Shown here piece after piece: positions 51,053-59,949 of a DNA stretch of 60,283 bases; position 1 is the stretch's first letter, and each line of letters begins with the position of its first letter. The translations under genes and the position numbers were made by a program. Under the pieces are notes generated by a model. It saw only the letters and a list, made by a program, of their open reading frames with translations. It ran no database searches and had not been told where the DNA came from. Source of the stretch: Lachnospiraceae bacterium (GTDB taxonomy: Bacteria; Bacillota; Clostridia; Lachnospirales; Lachnospiraceae); the NCBI GenBank assembly GCA_015057615.1, contig SVEA01000096.1:1-60283 (forward strand), read 5' to 3'.

Positions 51053-51115
51053 GAGTTTGTGTCCGCACGGCATCCGCAAGCTCCGTAATTCGCTAATAGC
51101 CGTGCAGAAATGAGG
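51053..51115 (+). promoter_or_regulatory. Predicted H-type pseudoknot leader of kdgA
   Basis: Stem 1 pairs GAGTTTGTG (51053-51061) with CGCAAGCTC (51075-51083). The loop GCACGGC (51065-51071) pairs with GCCGTGC (51099-51105), followed by AGAAATGAGG, the ribosome binding site region. It is the same fold as upstream of potD with compensatory base changes in both helices. Confidence 0.65.
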
Positions 51116-51122
51116 TGGAAAG

Positions 51123-52085
51123 ATGAATTCAGTTTTAGAAGAAATTTCATTATTGGGAATCGTACCCGTAATTGCCTTAGATCATACAGAGGATGCCCTT
51201 CCTTTGGCAAAGGCTCTATACGAGGGCGGACTTCCCTGTGCGGAGGTAACCTTCCGTACCGCAGCGGCAGAGGAAGCCATCCGGATTATGACCAAAGCCT
51301 ATCCGGATATGCTGGTGGGTGCAGGTACCGTATTGACCACCGGACAGGTGGACCAGGCAGTGAATGCCGGCGCTAAATTTATCGTAAGTCCCGGGTTTAA
51401 TCCCAAGGTCGTATCTTACTGTGTATCGAAGAATATTCCGATCACTCCTGGATGCTCCAGTCCTTCCGATGTTGAACAGGCTTTAGAGCACGGACTGGAG
51501 GTTGTTAAATTCTTCCCGGCGGAAGCTTCCGGCGGATTAGCTAAGATCAAAGCGATGGCTGCCCCTTACACCAACATGAAATTCCTGCCTACCGGTGGAA
51601 TCAATGCCAAGAATTTAGGCAACTACCTGGAATTCAAGAAAATTATCGCCTGCGGCGGAAGCTGGATGGTAAGTAAGGATTTACTGAAAGCAAGAGATTT
51701 TGATGGTATTAAAAAGCTTACCGAAGAAGCCGTACAGCTGATGCTTGGATTTGAATTAAAACACATCGGAATTAATGCTAATAATGAAACAGAAGCCGGT
51801 TCGATTGCAGACAGCTTTGTTAATATGTTCGGTTTTACGAAGAAAACCGGTAACAGCTCCATCTTTGCCGGAACCGCTATTGAAGTAATGAAGACGCCTT
51901 ACCTTGGTAAGAACGGACATATTGCCATCCAGACCAATGATATCAAGCGTGCGATCTATCACCTTTCAAAACGAGGAGTCGTATTTGATATGGAAACTGC
52001 AAAATCCGACAGCGCTGGTGCAATGAAAGCGGTTTATATGAAAAATGAGGTCGGCGGTTTTGCGGTTCATTTGGTTCAAAAATAA
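51123..52085 (+). CDS. kdgA: KDPG/KHG aldolase fused to a VOC-like domain
   Basis: A 320-aa two-domain protein. Residues 1-210 are a 2-keto-3-deoxy-6-phosphogluconate aldolase, with Lys in VVKFFPAEASGG (Schiff base), PVIALDHTEDALPLAKAL and MLVGAGTVL. Residues 215-320 (ELKHIGINANNETEAGSIAD ... FAVHLVQK) look like a vicinal-oxygen-chelate/glyoxalase-like domain. The aldolase splits KDPG into pyruvate and glyceraldehyde-3-phosphate. The fused domain is not needed for that and may bind a sugar acid. It lies in an operon with kdgK, 66 bp upstream of it, behind a consensus promoter and a structured leader. A good ribosome binding site precedes the ATG. Confidence 0.9.
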   Translation: MNSVLEEISLLGIVPVIALDHTEDALPLAKALYEGGLPCAEVTFRTAAAEEAIRIMTKAYPDMLVGAGTVLTTGQVDQAVNAGAKFIVSPGFNPKVVSYCVSKNIPITPGCSSPSDVEQALEHGLEVVKFFPAEASGGLAKIKAMAAPYTNMKFLPTGGINAKNLGNYLEFKKIIACGGSWMVSKDLLKARDFDGIKKLTEEAVQLMLGFELKHIGINANNETEAGSIADSFVNMFGFTKKTGNSSIFAGTAIEVMKTPYLGKNGHIAIQTNDIKRAIYHLSKRGVVFDMETAKSDSAGAMKAVYMKNEVGGFAVHLVQK

Positions 52086-52151
52086 AGCAAACCGTCAGGC
52101 AAATTCGTTTGTCACGAATAAAATCAAAATATTATTATGGGAGGATCGATT

Positions 52152-53177
52152 ATGAGTAAAAAAGTTGTTACTTTTGGTGAGATAATGTTAAGACTTGCTC
52201 CGGAAGGATACTATCGTTTTGTCCAGGCAGATACCTACGGCGCAACCTATGGCGGCGGCGAAGCAAATGTAGCGGTTTCCCTTGCTAACTACGGGCTGGA
52301 TTCTGTATTTGTTACAAAGCTTCCTGCGCATGAAATCGGGCAGGCGGGAGTGAATTCCCTGAGAAGATTTGGCGTAGACACTTCCTATATTACCCGCGGT
52401 GGTGACCGCGTCGGCATCTACTTCCTGGAAAAGGGCGCCAGCCAGCGTCCCTCCAAGGTGATCTATGACCGTGCCGGTTCCTCGATTGCCACTGCTGCTA
52501 CAGCAGATTTTGATTGGGACAAAATTTTTGGCGGAGCAAACTGGTTCCATTTTACCGGTATCACTCCTGCCCTCGGTGATAATATTGCAGAAATCTGCAT
52601 GGAGGCGTGCAAGGCTGCCAAGAAGAGAAATATCACGATCAGCTGTGACTTAAATTATCGTAATAAGTTATGGTCCAAGGAAAAGGCAGGCAGGGTAATG
52701 GGTGAGCTTTGCCAATATGTTGATGTGTGTATCGCAAATGAAGAGGATGCACATGACGTGTTCGGAATTAAGGCTGCCGGTACCGATGTGACCGCAGGAA
52801 AAGTGAATCATGAGGGATATAAGGATGTGGCAAAGCAGCTGGTTGACCGTTTCCACTTCTCTAAGGTTGCCATTACGCTTCGCGGCTCCATCTCTGCAAA
52901 TGATAATAACTGGGCAGCCATGCTCTATGACGGAAAGGATTATTATTTCAGCAAGAGCTATTTGATCCATATCGTTGACCGGGTCGGCGGCGGTGATTCC
53001 TTTGGTGCAGGTCTAATCTATGGCTGCCTCAATAATTATGCTCCGCAGGATACCATCGAATTTGCTGTTGCGGCAAGTTGCTTAAAGCACAGTATCGAGG
53101 GAGACTTTAATATGGTTTCCGTCAACGAAGTGAAAAAGCTTGCGGGCGGAGATGCTTCCGGACGGGTGCAGAGATAA
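52152..53177 (+). CDS. kdgK: 2-keto-3-deoxygluconate kinase (PfkB family)
   Basis: A 341-aa ribokinase-type sugar kinase. The N-terminal GEIMLRLAPEG and GGGEANVAVSLANYG and the C-terminal DRVGGGDSFGAGLIYG (catalytic Asp) are diagnostic. It phosphorylates KDG to KDPG, the substrate of the aldolase encoded just upstream, so the pair completes uronate/pectin breakdown into central metabolism. The ATG at 52152 has GGGAGG 7 nt upstream. A strong terminator follows. Other PfkB sugars cannot be fully excluded, but the pairing with kdgA supports KDG. Confidence 0.93.
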   Translation: MSKKVVTFGEIMLRLAPEGYYRFVQADTYGATYGGGEANVAVSLANYGLDSVFVTKLPAHEIGQAGVNSLRRFGVDTSYITRGGDRVGIYFLEKGASQRPSKVIYDRAGSSIATAATADFDWDKIFGGANWFHFTGITPALGDNIAEICMEACKAAKKRNITISCDLNYRNKLWSKEKAGRVMGELCQYVDVCIANEEDAHDVFGIKAAGTDVTAGKVNHEGYKDVAKQLVDRFHFSKVAITLRGSISANDNNWAAMLYDGKDYYFSKSYLIHIVDRVGGGDSFGAGLIYGCLNNYAPQDTIEFAVAASCLKHSIEGDFNMVSVNEVKKLAGGDASGRVQR

Positions 53178-53279
53178 ATATAAGCAATAATAATATCTCT
53201 AAACTGCGAAGTTTTTTCTGTTCTATTTCAACATAGACAGATTATCGTATCAATAGAAATCAAACATAGATGCAGAAAA

Positions 53280-53329
53280 AACAACCTGCTACGATTGCCC
53301 CGGGGCGAATCATAGCAGGTTGTTTTTCT
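53280..53329 (+). terminator. Terminator between kdgK and leuS
   Basis: Twelve-bp stem AACAACCTGCTA / TAGCAGGTTGTT with a T run. It separates the convergent operons. Confidence 0.9.
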
Positions 53330-53347
53330 TGATAGACTTGAACTTAA

Positions 53348-55759
53348 TTATTTCATTACAATATTCACGATCTTGCCCGGTACGTAGATTTCCTTAATAA
53401 TATTACCGGTCAATTTATCCGCCATTACCTCTTTTGCCGCTGTAAGGACTGCATCTTTGGCTGCCTCTGCAGCGATCATCATTGTTCCTTTGGTCTTGCC
53501 GTTAATCTGAAGAGCGATTTCAATCTCATCATCCTTCATCTTCTCTTCGTCATAGCCCGGCCAGGTATTCTCAAATACGGAGGTTTCATGCCCCAGCTGC
53601 TGCCACAGCTCCTCGCTTAAATGAGGAAGGAAGGGAGCCAGCAGAATCACTGCGGTCTCTAATGTCTCCTTATCGATGCTGCCTTGCTTTTGCGCCAGAG
53701 CAATCATCTTATTGTTATATTCCATAAAGCCGCTGATTACGGTATTTAAGCTAAAGGATTCGATACGGCTTGTAATATCATAAACCATACGATTACGCAG
53801 CTTAACAGTTTCTTTGGTTTCCTTCGTCTTATCGTCCTTATTCTCCATAACCAGATTATAGAAACGGTTGATGAAACGGTAAACACCTTCGATTCCTCTG
53901 TCATCCCATTCCGAATCCAATTCCGGAGGTCCCACGAACAATTCATACATTCTTAACGCATCACAGCCATAATCATGCACCAGATCATCCGGAGAAACTA
54001 CATTTCCCTTGGATTTACTCATCTTTGTGCCATCCTTGACGATCATACCCTGGTTAAACAGCTTCGTAAATGGTTCATCAAAGTCGATCACGCCGATATC
54101 ATGAAGGAACTTGGTATAGAATCTGGAGTAAAGAAGATGAAGTACCGCATGCTCCACACCACCGACATACATATCCACCGGAAGATATTTATCCGCCTTT
54201 TCCTTCGATACCAGCTCCGTGTCATTCTTATTATCAACATAACGTAGGAAATACCAGGAGGAGCCTGCCCACTGCGGCATTGTATTCGTCTCTCTCTTTG
54301 CCGGAGCCCCGCACTTCGGACAGGTTGTGTTTACCCATTCATGGATATCTGCCAGGGGGGATTCGCCCGTACCGGTTGGCTGATATTTTTCTACCTCCGG
54401 GAGCAGTAAAGGCAGTTCTTCTTCCGGAACCGGAACCGCTCCGCAATGCTCGCAGTGAATGATCGGAATCGGTTCTCCCCAGTAACGCTGTCTGGAGAAT
54501 ACCCAGTCTCTTAATTTGTAGTTGGTGGTCTTCTTGCCGATTCCTTGCTTCTCCAGCATTTCCGGCACATCCTGCTTTGCCTTTTCAGAATCCATACCGG
54601 ACCATGCACCGGAGTTAAGCATGATTCCCGGCTCGGTGTAAGCTTCCATAAGGTTCGGATTCTCCTTACCATCCTTCGATATTACCTGAACAATCGGGAT
54701 GTCAAACTTGGTTGCAAATGCAAAGTCCCTGTCATCATGCGCAGGTACACACATGATCGCACCGGTTCCGTAATCTGCAAGTACATAGTCGGATAACCAG
54801 ATCGGGATCAGCTTCTGATTTAACGGGTTCACTGCATAGCTTCCCGTAAATACACCGGTCTTTTCCTTATCCTGCAAACGGTCTACGGAAGATTTCATGG
54901 AGGTCTTCTTAATATAATCCTCTACCGCTTTCTGCTGCTCCTTCGTCGCCAACTCCATTGCCAGCTTATGCTCCGGAGCCAGTACCATAAAGGTAGCACC
55001 GTACAGGGTATCCGGTCTTGTTGTATAAACCTTGACGGTTTCCTCGCTGCCGTCAATGGCAAAATCAATCTCTGCACCGTAGCTTCTGCCGATCCAGTCC
55101 GACTGCATCTTCTTAACCTTCTCCGGCCATTCCAGCTTATCCAGATCCTCTAACAGGCGGTCCGCATATTTCGTTATTCTTAACATCCACTGCTTTAAGT
55201 TTTTCTTAGTGACCGTGGAACCGCAGCGTTCACAGCTGCCATTAACGACCTCTTCATTTGCAAGACCGGTTTTACAGGAAGGGCACCAGTTAATCGGCAT
55301 TTCCTTCTCGTAAGCAAGACCCGCCTTAAACATCTTCACAAAAATCCACTGCGTCCATTTATAGAAATCAGGATCCGTCGTATTAACCTCCATATCCCAA
55401 TCATAGATTGCAGCGATCTCATTGATCTGCTTCTTGATGTTGGCAACATTCTCTGCGGTTGATTTACTCGGATGAACTCCCATCTTAATTGCGTAATTCT
55501 CTGCAGGAAGACCGAAGGCATCCCATCCCATCGGATGGATGATATAGTACCCCTTCATCATCTTATACCTGCTCCATACATCACTAATCACATAACCTCT
55601 CCAATGCCCTACATGCAATCCGCTTCCGGAAGGATACGGGAACATATCCAGGCAGTAATACTTCGGTTTCTTACCGTCATCTATATTCACCGGATGTTCT
55701 TCCCAGTGCTTTCTCCATTTCTTCTCTACTTCCCTATGATTATAAGGTGCAGCCATCAT
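53348..55759 (-). CDS. leuS: Leucyl-tRNA synthetase
   Basis: An 803-aa class I synthetase. The HIGH-type HVGHWRGY is near residue 49 and KMSKSKGNVV near 570, with zinc-binding cysteines in CPSCKTG and CERCG and the CP1 editing domain with TTRPDTLYGATFMV. It charges tRNA-Leu. AGGAGG precedes the first ATG. Expression is controlled by a T-box leader (56176-56440) that reads the charging state of tRNA-Leu. A family A mobile element has landed between that leader and the gene, adding about 300 nt to the 5' UTR. Confidence 0.98.
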   Translation of the reverse strand: MMAAPYNHREVEKKWRKHWEEHPVNIDDGKKPKYYCLDMFPYPSGSGLHVGHWRGYVISDVWSRYKMMKGYYIIHPMGWDAFGLPAENYAIKMGVHPSKSTAENVANIKKQINEIAAIYDWDMEVNTTDPDFYKWTQWIFVKMFKAGLAYEKEMPINWCPSCKTGLANEEVVNGSCERCGSTVTKKNLKQWMLRITKYADRLLEDLDKLEWPEKVKKMQSDWIGRSYGAEIDFAIDGSEETVKVYTTRPDTLYGATFMVLAPEHKLAMELATKEQQKAVEDYIKKTSMKSSVDRLQDKEKTGVFTGSYAVNPLNQKLIPIWLSDYVLADYGTGAIMCVPAHDDRDFAFATKFDIPIVQVISKDGKENPNLMEAYTEPGIMLNSGAWSGMDSEKAKQDVPEMLEKQGIGKKTTNYKLRDWVFSRQRYWGEPIPIIHCEHCGAVPVPEEELPLLLPEVEKYQPTGTGESPLADIHEWVNTTCPKCGAPAKRETNTMPQWAGSSWYFLRYVDNKNDTELVSKEKADKYLPVDMYVGGVEHAVLHLLYSRFYTKFLHDIGVIDFDEPFTKLFNQGMIVKDGTKMSKSKGNVVSPDDLVHDYGCDALRMYELFVGPPELDSEWDDRGIEGVYRFINRFYNLVMENKDDKTKETKETVKLRNRMVYDITSRIESFSLNTVISGFMEYNNKMIALAQKQGSIDKETLETAVILLAPFLPHLSEELWQQLGHETSVFENTWPGYDEEKMKDDEIEIALQINGKTKGTMMIAAEAAKDAVLTAAKEVMADKLTGNIIKEIYVPGKIVNIVMK

Positions 55760-55865
55760 TAACTCCTCCTATCAATATAATTGAAAATAATATACTCCTA
55801 GTAATTTCTAATCGGTACCCTGACGAAAGGCAGAAGGAACTTTTTTTATCGTACAGGGCAATTTC

Positions 55866-56173
55866 CTATACGGATTTGAGTGTCAAAAGCCTTCCTAACA
55901 AATCGTTTTCATCAATTTGCACAAGGCAACGAAAAAACACTAGTAATATGAAACATGTTTTTATGAGCAACTGTTTGAAGTCATTGGCACTTAGACCACG
56001 TATTTTATGGTCTTATGCACCATTACGTACTTCAATCCAAGTACTGCGTTTTATGCAGTGCTTTGTGAGACAATGTGTGCGAATCGGTTTCCCATTACTA
56101 CTTGTCAATACATAAATTGTGCAAATTAAGGAAGGTGGTTTATAAATCGCTTTTGACACTCATATCCTATACG
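55866..56173 (+). repeat. Family A element in the leuS leader with 7-bp target duplication
   Basis: The element spans 55873-56166, with termini GATTTGAGTGTCAAAAGCC and CGCTTTTGACACTCATATC. The direct repeats CTATACG lie at 55866-55872 and 56167-56173. Before insertion the target was the loop side of a hairpin with arms TTTTTTTATCGTA / TATACGATAAAAAAA. Confidence 0.9.
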
Positions 56174-56175
56174 AT

Positions 56176-56450
56176 AAAAAAACCTTCCGCCTCAATTTCT
56201 ATTAAAAGTTGCTTCAGCAAACGAAACACTTGATAGAAAAGAGACGAAAGGATCTGCTTCCGTGGTACCACTCTCATTCATAATGATTCTTACTGCAACG
56301 AAGGTATCATTATGCACTCAAATTTCGATAACGGGAATTCCGCCCTAACCTACTTTGGTTCAGAAAGGGAGCTCAAAGGCGAGTTCGGAGCCTGTTGCTG
56401 CTGTCTTCCACCACCGACAGCTCTCTAAAAGCACATTTTCTCTTACTACT
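56176..56450 (-). promoter_or_regulatory. T-box riboswitch of leuS
   Basis: On the minus strand: stem I with a GGTGGTGGAAGA segment and the specifier loop GAACTC (56386-56381), whose CTC is a leucine codon; then the T-box motif AGAGTGGTACCACGG (56274-56260); then the terminator stem CCTTTCGTCTC / GAGGCGGAAGG followed by seven T (to 56176). Uncharged tRNA-Leu should stabilise the antiterminator. All parts lie in the canonical order. Confidence 0.92.
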
Positions 56451-56509
56451 CCTTATCCAAGCTTTTTACATATTTATCTTAAAATCGAATAAATTATTTA
56501 TATTCTATT

Positions 56510-56538
56510 AATATAAACATAGGATCCCTTTTTGTCAA
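56510..56538 (-). promoter_or_regulatory. Promoter of the leuS leader
   Basis: TTGACA (56538-56533), 17 bp, TATATT (56515-56510), just upstream of the T-box. Confidence 0.75.
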
Positions 56539-56625
56539 GGTCTTTCCGATCACTTCCCGGAAAACCTCACTAAACATCGCTAAAATCTCGAAAAATTTCA
56601 TAAATGTATTTAAAATTCCATATTT

Positions 56626-56678
56626 AATTTGAGTGTCAAAAGCCTTCTTAGCAAATCGTCTTCTTCAATTTGCACAAT
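56626..56678 (+). repeat. Family A left-end fragment after the histidine phosphatase gene
   Basis: TTTGAGTGTCAAAAGCCTTC followed by the ATCGTCTTCTTCAATTTGCA segment; only the left end is present. It touches the 3' end of the histidine phosphatase gene. Confidence 0.7.
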
Positions 56679-56692
56679 GATAACTGTTAAAT

Positions 56693-57430
56693 TTAGAAGC
56701 CCTTCGTATCCGGCCATTTCGGAGCGCCGTAGATCTCCTGGAAAAAGCCTGCCGTAGAGACCGGTTCCTGCGCTACATACAGATGCGAGGTATCTCCCAC
56801 CGCCTGGCAGCGAAAATATACCTTTCCCTTGATTCTCTCCTCCGAAATAAGCGTGGTGACCGAGGTCGGTGCAACATAGAAGCCCTGCCAGAGAAGCGGT
56901 GTAGGAATCCCAAGGATATGGGACAGGATGGCTAACTGCACTCCCAAATGGCAGAAGATAACAATCGTGTCCGAATTGCTTTCCTCGCATGTATACATGT
57001 TTCCATCCCTATGGTAACCATATTGCTCCAAAAATAAATCCATATTCTCTGTAACGTATGTATAGACCTTCTCTACATCTCCGGTCGTCATGATCGGATC
57101 CTTATACCATTCCTCGTTACGATAGAATGCGGGGCGGCAGGTCCAATCTGCCGGGTACAGATCCCACGGTATTCTTTTCCGATTCGTTTCCTTCTCTATA
57201 ATATAGCCCGGAAATTCCCCAAACCAATCATAAACTTTGGCTTCCTTATGAAACCGCTTTAAGGTGGGCTCTGCGGTAGCACGGGCGCGCCCCAGCGGTG
57301 AGCAGTAAAAATCTTTTATCTCCAGCTTTTCTAAACGGTCTGCCAGAAGTTCTGCTTCACGAAACCCCTTTGGTGTTAGCGAATCGTGTACATAATCCGG
57401 CTCTCCATGACGTACAAATAATATTCTCAT
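56693..57430 (-). CDS. Histidine phosphatase family protein (phosphoglycerate mutase-like)
   Basis: A 245-aa member of the histidine phosphatase superfamily. The catalytic LFVRHGEPDYV (His) begins at residue 4, followed by Arg and Glu in CSPLGRARATAEP, and the second catalytic His is in VIFCHLGVQLAIL near residue 170. It lacks the full cofactor-dependent mutase signature, so a phosphatase acting on sugar phosphates or similar is more likely than glycolytic mutase. The start at 57430 puts the catalytic motif at the usual position; the longer frame has weak support. The 3' end adjoins a family A fragment. Confidence 0.8.
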   Translation of the reverse strand: MRILFVRHGEPDYVHDSLTPKGFREAELLADRLEKLEIKDFYCSPLGRARATAEPTLKRFHKEAKVYDWFGEFPGYIIEKETNRKRIPWDLYPADWTCRPAFYRNEEWYKDPIMTTGDVEKVYTYVTENMDLFLEQYGYHRDGNMYTCEESNSDTIVIFCHLGVQLAILSHILGIPTPLLWQGFYVAPTSVTTLISEERIKGKVYFRCQAVGDTSHLYVAQEPVSTAGFFQEIYGAPKWPDTKGF

Positions 57431-57602
57431 GTTAATAACCATGCCCTTTCTTCGCAACCTGCAAACTTTGTGCCGCAGGCTAAATTTGCGTGTAAAAAAT
57501 CAATTTTCACACGACTCCTATCCGATGTAATCTGCAAGTACCTGTTATGTTTTTGCATTTTCCCGCATATATATATTTCGAATCAAATGCCCGGAGGTCT
57601 TG

Positions 57603-58223
57603 ATGAATTTCGTCACGAACCTGATCTTTGAATATGGCTTAACCGCTATGTTTATTATAATCATGCTGGAATATGCCTGCTTTCCCGTATCCAGTGAAAT
57701 TGTGCTTCCTTTTTCCGGTGCGGTTGCTTCTATTAATCATACCAGTTTTTTTGTAATTCTTCCACTAAGTATTATTGCCGGATTGATCGGTACCGGAATC
57801 TGCTATACCGTCGGATGGTTCGGCGGCGGCGCAATTCTTGCTGCAATCAAAAGGCGCTTTCCAAAGAGCCAGAAAGGTATCAACTCAGCCTACGAGAAGT
57901 TTGCCCGCCATGGTGCCTCCGCCGTCTGCCTCGGCAGGGTCATCCCACTTATTCGAACCTATATCGCCTTAGTCGCCGGTGCGGCGAAGCTCAACCCGGT
58001 CACCTATTTTGTCGCCTCGGCAATTGGAATCAGCGTATGGAATACCCTGCTCATCGGCCTTGGCTATACGATGCGGGAAAATTATAAAAAAGTAGGGGAA
58101 TATTATGTGCGCTATAAACACAACCTGATCCCCGTCTTTGTTATTTGTATCCTAGCAATCATTATAAATAAGATATATAAAAAGTACAAGAAAAAACAAA
58201 GCAGTATATCATCTCCCGGTTAG
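57603..58223 (+). CDS. DedA-family membrane protein
   Basis: A 206-aa DedA/SNARE-associated (VTT-domain) protein. The family motif block EYACFPVSSEIVLPFSGA is near residues 20-38, and the conserved GRVIPLIRTYIALVAGAA segment with its Arg is near 115-132. About five hydrophobic helices and a basic tail (KKYKKKQ) follow. DedA proteins move lipids (phosphatidylethanolamine or undecaprenyl phosphate) across the membrane; the substrate here is not predictable. GGAGG lies 5-6 nt before the ATG. It is divergent from the histidine phosphatase gene, with a terminator 20 nt after the stop. Confidence 0.9.
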   Translation: MNFVTNLIFEYGLTAMFIIIMLEYACFPVSSEIVLPFSGAVASINHTSFFVILPLSIIAGLIGTGICYTVGWFGGGAILAAIKRRFPKSQKGINSAYEKFARHGASAVCLGRVIPLIRTYIALVAGAAKLNPVTYFVASAIGISVWNTLLIGLGYTMRENYKKVGEYYVRYKHNLIPVFVICILAIIINKIYKKYKKKQSSISSPG

Positions 58224-58243
58224 CAGCGCTGCTTTTATATAGA

Positions 58244-58275
58244 AAACGGCAGTTGTATATTCGCTGCCGTTTTTT
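58244..58275 (+). terminator. Terminator of the DedA gene
   Basis: AAACGGCAG / CTGCCGTTT with an 11-nt loop and a run of six T. Confidence 0.9.
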
Positions 58276-58288
58276 GTCGTATATACAA

Positions 58289-58600
58289 TTCCTATGATTA
58301 GCCTGATAAAAGCCTTCTTTACAAATCGTCTTCATCAATTTGCACAAAGCAAGGTAAAACTTAAGTAATAGGAAACAATATTTTACTGCGCAACTGTTTG
58401 AAGTCGTTGGAACTTTGACCACGTATTTTGTGGTCTTATGTACCACTACGTACTTCAATCCAAGTACTGCGTTTTATGCAGTGCTTTGTGGGACCATGTG
58501 TTGGTAATGAAATTTGTTTCATATTACTTGTCAACACATATATTATGCAAATTGACGAAGTCGAGTTTATAAATTGGCTTTTGTCGGCTAATCTTCCTAT
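58289..58600 (+). repeat. Family A element with 7-bp duplication at the MATE stop codon
   Basis: The element spans 58296-58593 (298 bp), with ends GATTAGCCTGATAAAAGCC and GGCTTTTGTCGGCTAATC. TTCCTAT is duplicated exactly at 58289-58295 and 58594-58600. The right copy contains the stop codon of the MATE gene. The core carries GGAAC/GTACC and GACCAC/GTGGTC stems. Confidence 0.92.
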
Positions 58601-59949
58601 CTCTTTATAACCGATTTTCCCTTCCACTTTCCGGATGCAATTCGGAAGATTCCTATGAGGGAGGTAAAGAACCAGTTAATGGCAGTTGCCCACCAAATTC
58701 CCTGAAAACCAATGAATTCGGTTAATAGATACGCAAGCGAGATCCGGAAAACGACCTCGCTGAATCCCATGATCATCGGAATCCGGATATCTCCTACCCC
58801 GCTTAAGAAATTCCTAGTAACAAAGATCATTCCCACGAAGGAATAGAAAAAGCAGGTGATCCGAATTGCCATAACACCGGTTACGACGACTTCAAAATCC
58901 TCCTTCTTGGTAAACAGGCGCATGATATATTCTCCGCCAAAATACATCACAGGAAGCATCAGTACACTAAATGCGATAATCATGATGGAGGCGGAACGAT
59001 ATCCTTTCTTCACACGATCCGTTTGGCCTGCTCCGATATTCTGCCCTGCGAAGGCAGCTAACGCCATGCCGACCGAGGAACCGGGCTGCAGAACCAGCTG
59101 CTCAATGCGGTTCACAACCGTATTGGCAGCTATAACTACTTCGTTATAGCTGTTGATCACCCCCTGCAGAGCTGCCATGGAAACAGAAACCAGGGAATTT
59201 TGTAATGCCAGGGGAATACCAAGGCTGATACTTTTCTTAAAGATATCCTTATCCGGTCGAAATTCCTTTAATGGCATACGAAGTATTTTCACCTTCTTAT
59301 ACGCATAAACCGTACATCCGACCGCAGAAACCATCTGTGAAATAATAGTAGCAATTGCCACTCCGGGCACATCAAGGTGGAATACAAGCACAAAGAGAAG
59401 ATCCAATACCACATTGAGAACGCTGGCCACAATTAAAAATAGCAGGGGTGTTATAGAATCACCCAACGCTCGTAAAATACCGGACATCCCATTATAGCAG
59501 GCAATTCCAACGACTCCGGCGAAGGATATCTTCATGTAAATTTCGGATGCATCAATGATGGAAGCTGGTGTATCAAGCAGCTCCAAAAGCCAGCGACTGG
59601 ACAGGAAACCGACCAATCCCAAAATGAGTGCGGAGCCAAGAATGATATAGGCGGCGGTGGCAAATGATTTTCGAACCTTATCATAATCCTTTGCACCATA
59701 ATATTGTGAGATAACAATGGAGATACCGCCGGATAGACCAAATGCCAGGCCATTAATTAGGAAGATAAGAGAGCCGGTTGCTCCCACTGCTGCCAGAGCG
59801 TCTTTGCTGACAAATTTGCCGACAACGATCGAATCCACCATACTATAAATCTGCTGGAACAGGTTCCCCAATAGCATGGGAAGGGAAAATTGGATCAGTA
59901 ATTTCGTCGGTGATCCGGTTGTCATATCTTTTGTTACTGTTTTTTGCAT
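58597..59949 (-). CDS. MATE-family multidrug/Na+ efflux transporter
   Basis: A 450-aa, twelve-helix transporter of the MATE (NorM/DinF-like) family. SLPMLLGNLFQQIYSMVDSIVVGKFV near residues 22-47 and the related second half VIAANTVVNRIEQLVLQPGSSVGMALAAF reflect the internal duplication. It exports drugs or metabolites with Na+ or H+ exchange. The start at 59949 has GAGG 6 nt upstream. It is a single gene. The stop codon TAG lies within the target duplication of the downstream family A element, so the insertion just preserved the reading frame's end. Confidence 0.93.
   Translation of the reverse strand: MQKTVTKDMTTGSPTKLLIQFSLPMLLGNLFQQIYSMVDSIVVGKFVSKDALAAVGATGSLIFLINGLAFGLSGGISIVISQYYGAKDYDKVRKSFATAAYIILGSALILGLVGFLSSRWLLELLDTPASIIDASEIYMKISFAGVVGIACYNGMSGILRALGDSITPLLFLIVASVLNVVLDLLFVLVFHLDVPGVAIATIISQMVSAVGCTVYAYKKVKILRMPLKEFRPDKDIFKKSISLGIPLALQNSLVSVSMAALQGVINSYNEVVIAANTVVNRIEQLVLQPGSSVGMALAAFAGQNIGAGQTDRVKKGYRSASIMIIAFSVLMLPVMYFGGEYIMRLFTKKEDFEVVVTGVMAIRITCFFYSFVGMIFVTRNFLSGVGDIRIPMIMGFSEVVFRISLAYLLTEFIGFQGIWWATAINWFFTSLIGIFRIASGKWKGKSVIKR

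Noticed and set aside
58162-58458. 98-aa minus-strand ORF
   Set aside because: Overlaps the DedA gene, its terminator and a family A copy; the composition is that of the repeat.
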